Assembly: GCA_044222225.1 (NCBI GenBank)
Contig: JBGANR010000014.1
Location: 62,001-126,000, forward strand
Source of the DNA: JBGANR01 sp044222225
GTDB taxonomy: Bacteria; Actinomycetota; Actinomycetes; Mycobacteriales; Mycobacteriaceae
Direction: 5' to 3'
DNA: 64,000 nucleotides
In this document: piece by piece, positions 63,867 through 64,000 of the stretch
Layout: every line of letters starts with the position of its first letter
Numbering within the stretch: position 1 is the first letter of the stretch
Translations under genes and position numbers: made by a program
Notes under the pieces: generated by a model
Database searches by the model: none
Seen by the model: the letters and a program-made list of their open reading frames with translations, nothing else
Told to the model about the DNA's origin: nothing

Positions 63867-64000
63867 GTGGTCTCCTGGACGGGCGACTGGGGCGTCGACG
63901 GGGCTGCGGACGTGCCGCCCGGCGCGAGCGACTCACGCGGGGTCTCGACGCCGCTGCCGGAGTCGGGGCTCTGCCGCGGCTCACCGGATCCGCGGGTCGG
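63845..64000 (-). CDS. pstP: PstP phosphatase, C-terminal end only
   Basis: The frame ending at TAG 63845 encodes a Pro/Ser/Thr-rich tail ('GSGEPRQSPDSGSGVETPRE') finishing in 'TTCLPPTS'. The catalytic PP2C domain lies beyond the window. Identification rests on position upstream of rodA, as in mycobacteria, and on the composition of the extracellular tail. Confidence 0.65.
   Translation of the reverse strand, partial: PTRGSGEPRQSPDSGSGVETPRESLAPGGTSAAPSTPQSPVQETTCLPPTS

Noticed and set aside
1..64000. tRNA, rRNA or origin of replication
   Set aside because: No cloverleaf or DnaA-box cluster was recognised by eye; a covariance search would be needed to exclude them.

Overview
The window is high-GC actinobacterial DNA. 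Its right end (about 54.1-64 kb) carries the conserved order ppiA, CwsA-like, DUF4190, PH-domain protein, crgA, trpG/pabA, pknB, pknA, pbpA, rodA and pstP. This block sits near the replication origin in Mycobacteriales (Mycobacterium, Gordonia, Tsukamurella and relatives). I cannot name the genus from sequence alone. In Mycobacterium the gyrA/tRNA side lies next to ppiA; here that side is occupied by more than 50 kb of other genes.

Layout. (1) 1-7.1 kb is a lower-GC, mosaic, defence-island-like region: a SIR2-like protein running off the left edge, a degraded IS481 copy, a two-gene unknown module with membrane-insertion features, an AbiE-type toxin/antitoxin pair, and remnants of a TetR/MFS efflux pair. 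(2) 7.1-13.9 kb is housekeeping/accessory: LUD protein and TetR, a 5'-truncated aminoglycoside-phosphotransferase-like gene, LysR and a DJ-1-like protein, TfoX-like, an S9 peptidase, and IPP isomerase. (3) 14.0-27.3 kb is a class II lanthipeptide cluster: LanM of the three-cysteine (CCG) type, a precursor with an NHLP leader and a 16-residue core, three NHLM export proteins, an unknown protein, and a large LuxR regulator; translational overlaps join most of them. (4) 27.4-34.5 kb: EamA transporter, gnd, an ECF42-like sigma factor broken by an intact IS481 element with a CCTAGC target duplication, its DGPF/YCII partner, a glycosyltransferase and a TetR. (5) 34.5-44.1 kb is a CRISPR-Cas island. 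It has a 35-repeat array of type I-E style, a standalone Cas6e, and type I-G (former I-U) proteins Csb1, Csb2 and a Cas3 with helicase-HD order plus an extra C-terminal domain that looks like a Cas8-type subunit. There is no cas1, cas2 or cas4. The island is bracketed by two diverged copies of the 3' end of a fructosamine-kinase gene and its terminator. (6) 44.1-54 kb: fructosamine kinase, hydrolase and AraC, DUF3263, then a purine (urate) catabolism block (permease, frameshifted uricase, HIU hydrolase, OHCU decarboxylase, allantoicase, DUF6986) and a rhomboid protease. (7) 54.1-64 kb is the cell-division/cell-wall kinase block.

The most notable system is the CRISPR-Cas locus: cas6e-csb1-csb2-cas3 and the array lie on one strand with almost no spacing, so a single transcript could supply both effector and crRNA precursor. 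The lanthipeptide cluster is the second: its parts form a complete make-modify-cleave-export-regulate set. No tRNA, rRNA or origin was recognised, and no stretch over 300 bases lacks an assigned feature.
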